This document shows, piece by piece, positions 8,260 to 9,187 of a stretch of 9,187 bases of DNA. The notes beneath the pieces are model-generated. The model was not told the DNA's origin. It saw only the letters and a list, made by a program, of their open reading frames with translations, and searched no databases. Position numbers and translations under genes: made by a program. Positions within the stretch are counted from its first letter, which is position 1, and the number at the start of each line of letters is the position of its first letter. The DNA comes from Gammaproteobacteria bacterium (GTDB lineage Bacteria; Pseudomonadota; Gammaproteobacteria; Granulosicoccales; Granulosicoccaceae): the NCBI GenBank assembly GCA_020444765.1, contig JAGRHW010000131.1, positions 1 through 9,187 on the forward strand, read 5' to 3'.

Positions 8260-8325
8260 AACACAAACAATGCGCGAGCTGTAATCGAGTAGCAATCTAC
8301 CCGCAAACCCACTTTGATAGAAACA

Positions 8326-8351
8326 GAAAAAGGCCCTGACGGGCCTTTTTC
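8326..8351 (-). terminator. Rho-independent terminator of the rplM-rpsI operon
   Basis: GAAAAAGGCCC and GGGCCTTTTTC form a perfect 11-bp stem with a 4-base loop (8337-8340), 42 bp past the rpsI stop. Read on the minus strand the right arm ends in five T followed by CTGTTTCT, a classic intrinsic terminator. The A/T flanks make it symmetric, so it could also stop plus-strand transcription, though no plus-strand gene precedes it here. Confidence 0.92.
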
Positions 8352-8393
8352 TTTCGCTCCAGTAAAACGAGAGCTTTTGCTTTTTTAAAGAGA

Positions 8394-8786
8394 TTATCGC
8401 TTGGAGAACTGTGTCGCTCTACGGGCTTTGCGCAAACCAACCTTCTTACGCTCCACCTTGCGCGAATCCCGAGTCAGTAGACCGGCCTTACGAAGCGGCG
8501 AACGCAGCTCTTCGTTGTAGGCAAGCAGTGCACGGGCAATACCAAGACGAATAGCACCGGCCTGCCCACTGTCTCCACCACCGGTAACCGTGATGTTAAA
8601 ATCAAACTGGTCCAGCGCTTCCGCTGCATCGAGAGGCTGACGGACGATCATATGCGCCGTCTTGCGTCCAAAATAATCTTCCAGAGCCTTGTTGTTTATC
8701 GTGATAGCCCCGGAGCCATTACGCATAAACACCCGCGCACTTGATGTCTTGCGGCGCCCGGTTCCATAGTACTGTTGATCGGCCAT
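8394..8786 (-). CDS. rpsI: 30S ribosomal protein S9
   Basis: A 130-residue complete S9, the same length as in E. coli. The N-terminus [14 protein letters not shown] (6-19) is typical, and the S9 signature [19 protein letters not shown] spans residues 69-87. The basic C-terminal tail ends in SKR; in known ribosomes this tail reaches the anticodon loop of the P-site tRNA. The protein binds 16S rRNA in the head of the small subunit. The start ATG at 8786-8784 gives the expected [13 protein letters not shown] beginning; the site before it (AGAGAG about 11 nt upstream) is weak. It lies 25 bp after rplM, the standard bacterial two-gene operon, and is followed by a strong terminator. In many Gammaproteobacteria petABC follows rpsI; here the terminator and an unrelated oxidoreductase gene do. 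Confidence 0.98.
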   Translation of the reverse strand: MADQQYYGTGRRKTSSARVFMRNGSGAITINNKALEDYFGRKTAHMIVRQPLDAAEALDQFDFNITVTGGGDSGQAGAIRLGIARALLAYNEELRSPLRKAGLLTRDSRKVERKKVGLRKARRATQFSKR

Positions 8787-8811
8787 AATACGTGCTGCTC
8801 TCTAAATAAAA

Positions 8812-9187
8812 TCAGATTTCAAGTGGTTTAGGTTGCTGGGCCGCATGCTGATGCTCGGCACCGGCATAGACGCGTAGCTTTTTAAACATTGCACGGCCTA
8901 ACGGAGTCTTCGGCAACATACCCTTGACCGCAAACTCAATGATTCGCTCCGGAGCATGCTGTTGCATCTTGGCAAAATTCATTGATTTGAGATTGCCGAT
9001 ATATCCTGTATGCCGGTGATACATCTTGTCATTGAACTTGTTGCCGGTCACGCGAACTTTGGAAGCGTTGACAACAACGATGTGGTCACCAGTGTCCACA
9101 TGAGGCGTATAGGTAGGCTTGTGCTTGCCACGCAAGCGCCGTGCGATCTCGGTAGAGAGACGACCCAGCGTTTTACCATCGGCGTCA
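8812..9187 (-). CDS. rplM: 50S ribosomal protein L13 (N-terminus beyond the window)
   Basis: The minus-strand frame is open from the window edge to a TGA at 8814-8812, giving 124 residues of a protein normally about 142 long, so about the first 18 are missing. The visible part starts [20 protein letters not shown] and continues through [43 protein letters not shown] and [23 protein letters not shown], all strongly conserved L13 blocks. L13 is an early-assembly protein of the large subunit binding 23S rRNA; in E. coli it also represses translation of its own rplM-rpsI mRNA. That leader, if present here, lies outside the window. The internal ATG at 9135 is not the start, since the conserved sequence continues upstream of it. 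Confidence 0.97.
   Translation of the reverse strand, partial: DADGKTLGRLSTEIARRLRGKHKPTYTPHVDTGDHIVVVNASKVRVTGNKFNDKMYHRHTGYIGNLKSMNFAKMQQHAPERIIEFAVKGMLPKTPLGRAMFKKLRVYAGAEHQHAAQQPKPLEI

Noticed and set aside
8195..8266. 24-codon upstream extension of the large oxidoreductase, from TTG at 8266
   Set aside because: The residues are unlike the family N-terminus, and the likely -35/-10 promoter lies inside this stretch, so it would not be transcribed.

Overview
The window looks like a stretch of gammaproteobacterial chromosome with moderately high GC (roughly mid-50s % by eye). It holds mostly conserved housekeeping genes plus two redox genes. The clearest taxonomic signals are the gene order maf-rng-yhdP, which is shared with Escherichia coli and many other Gammaproteobacteria, and an rplM-rpsI ribosomal operon. 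The two redox proteins are a flavoprotein related to sulfide:quinone oxidoreductase and a 1286-residue FAD/iron-sulfur oxidoreductase. They would suit a respiratory, possibly sulfur-oxidising or autotrophic lineage, but that is inference and the species cannot be fixed from this sequence.

Layout, left to right: (1) positions 1-3059, minus strand, a maf > rng > yhdP operon. It encodes a Maf/YhdE nucleotide pyrophosphatase, ribonuclease G, and the first 298 residues of a YhdP/AsmA-like envelope protein cut by the window edge. (2) A 74-bp divergent intergenic region at 3060-3133 with two -10-like hexamers overlapping on opposite strands inside an imperfect inverted repeat. (3) 3134-4261, plus strand, an SQR/flavocytochrome-c-like FAD oxidoreductase with a probable membrane-binding C-terminal helix. 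(4) A 72-bp convergent gap with two hairpins in tandem; the right-hand one resembles a widespread proteobacterial dispersed palindrome. (5) 4334-8194, minus strand, a very large single-polypeptide GlcD-plus-GlpC type dehydrogenase with a DUF3683-like N-terminus, two 4Fe-4S motifs and duplicated cysteine-rich (CCG) motifs. (6) A 199-bp gap with a sigma70-like promoter for that gene and a strong intrinsic terminator for the ribosomal operon. (7) rpsI and the 3' part of rplM, minus strand, running off the right edge.

Functionally, Maf and RNase G act in nucleotide-pool sanitation and RNA maturation, and YhdP in phospholipid transport across the envelope. The two flavoproteins probably feed electrons to the quinone pool or a related acceptor. 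No mobile element, CRISPR array, tRNA or toxin-antitoxin pair is visible. I do not see an obviously new multigene system. The least understood item is the giant flavin/iron-sulfur fusion, followed by the SQR-like protein, whose cysteine pattern is not canonical.
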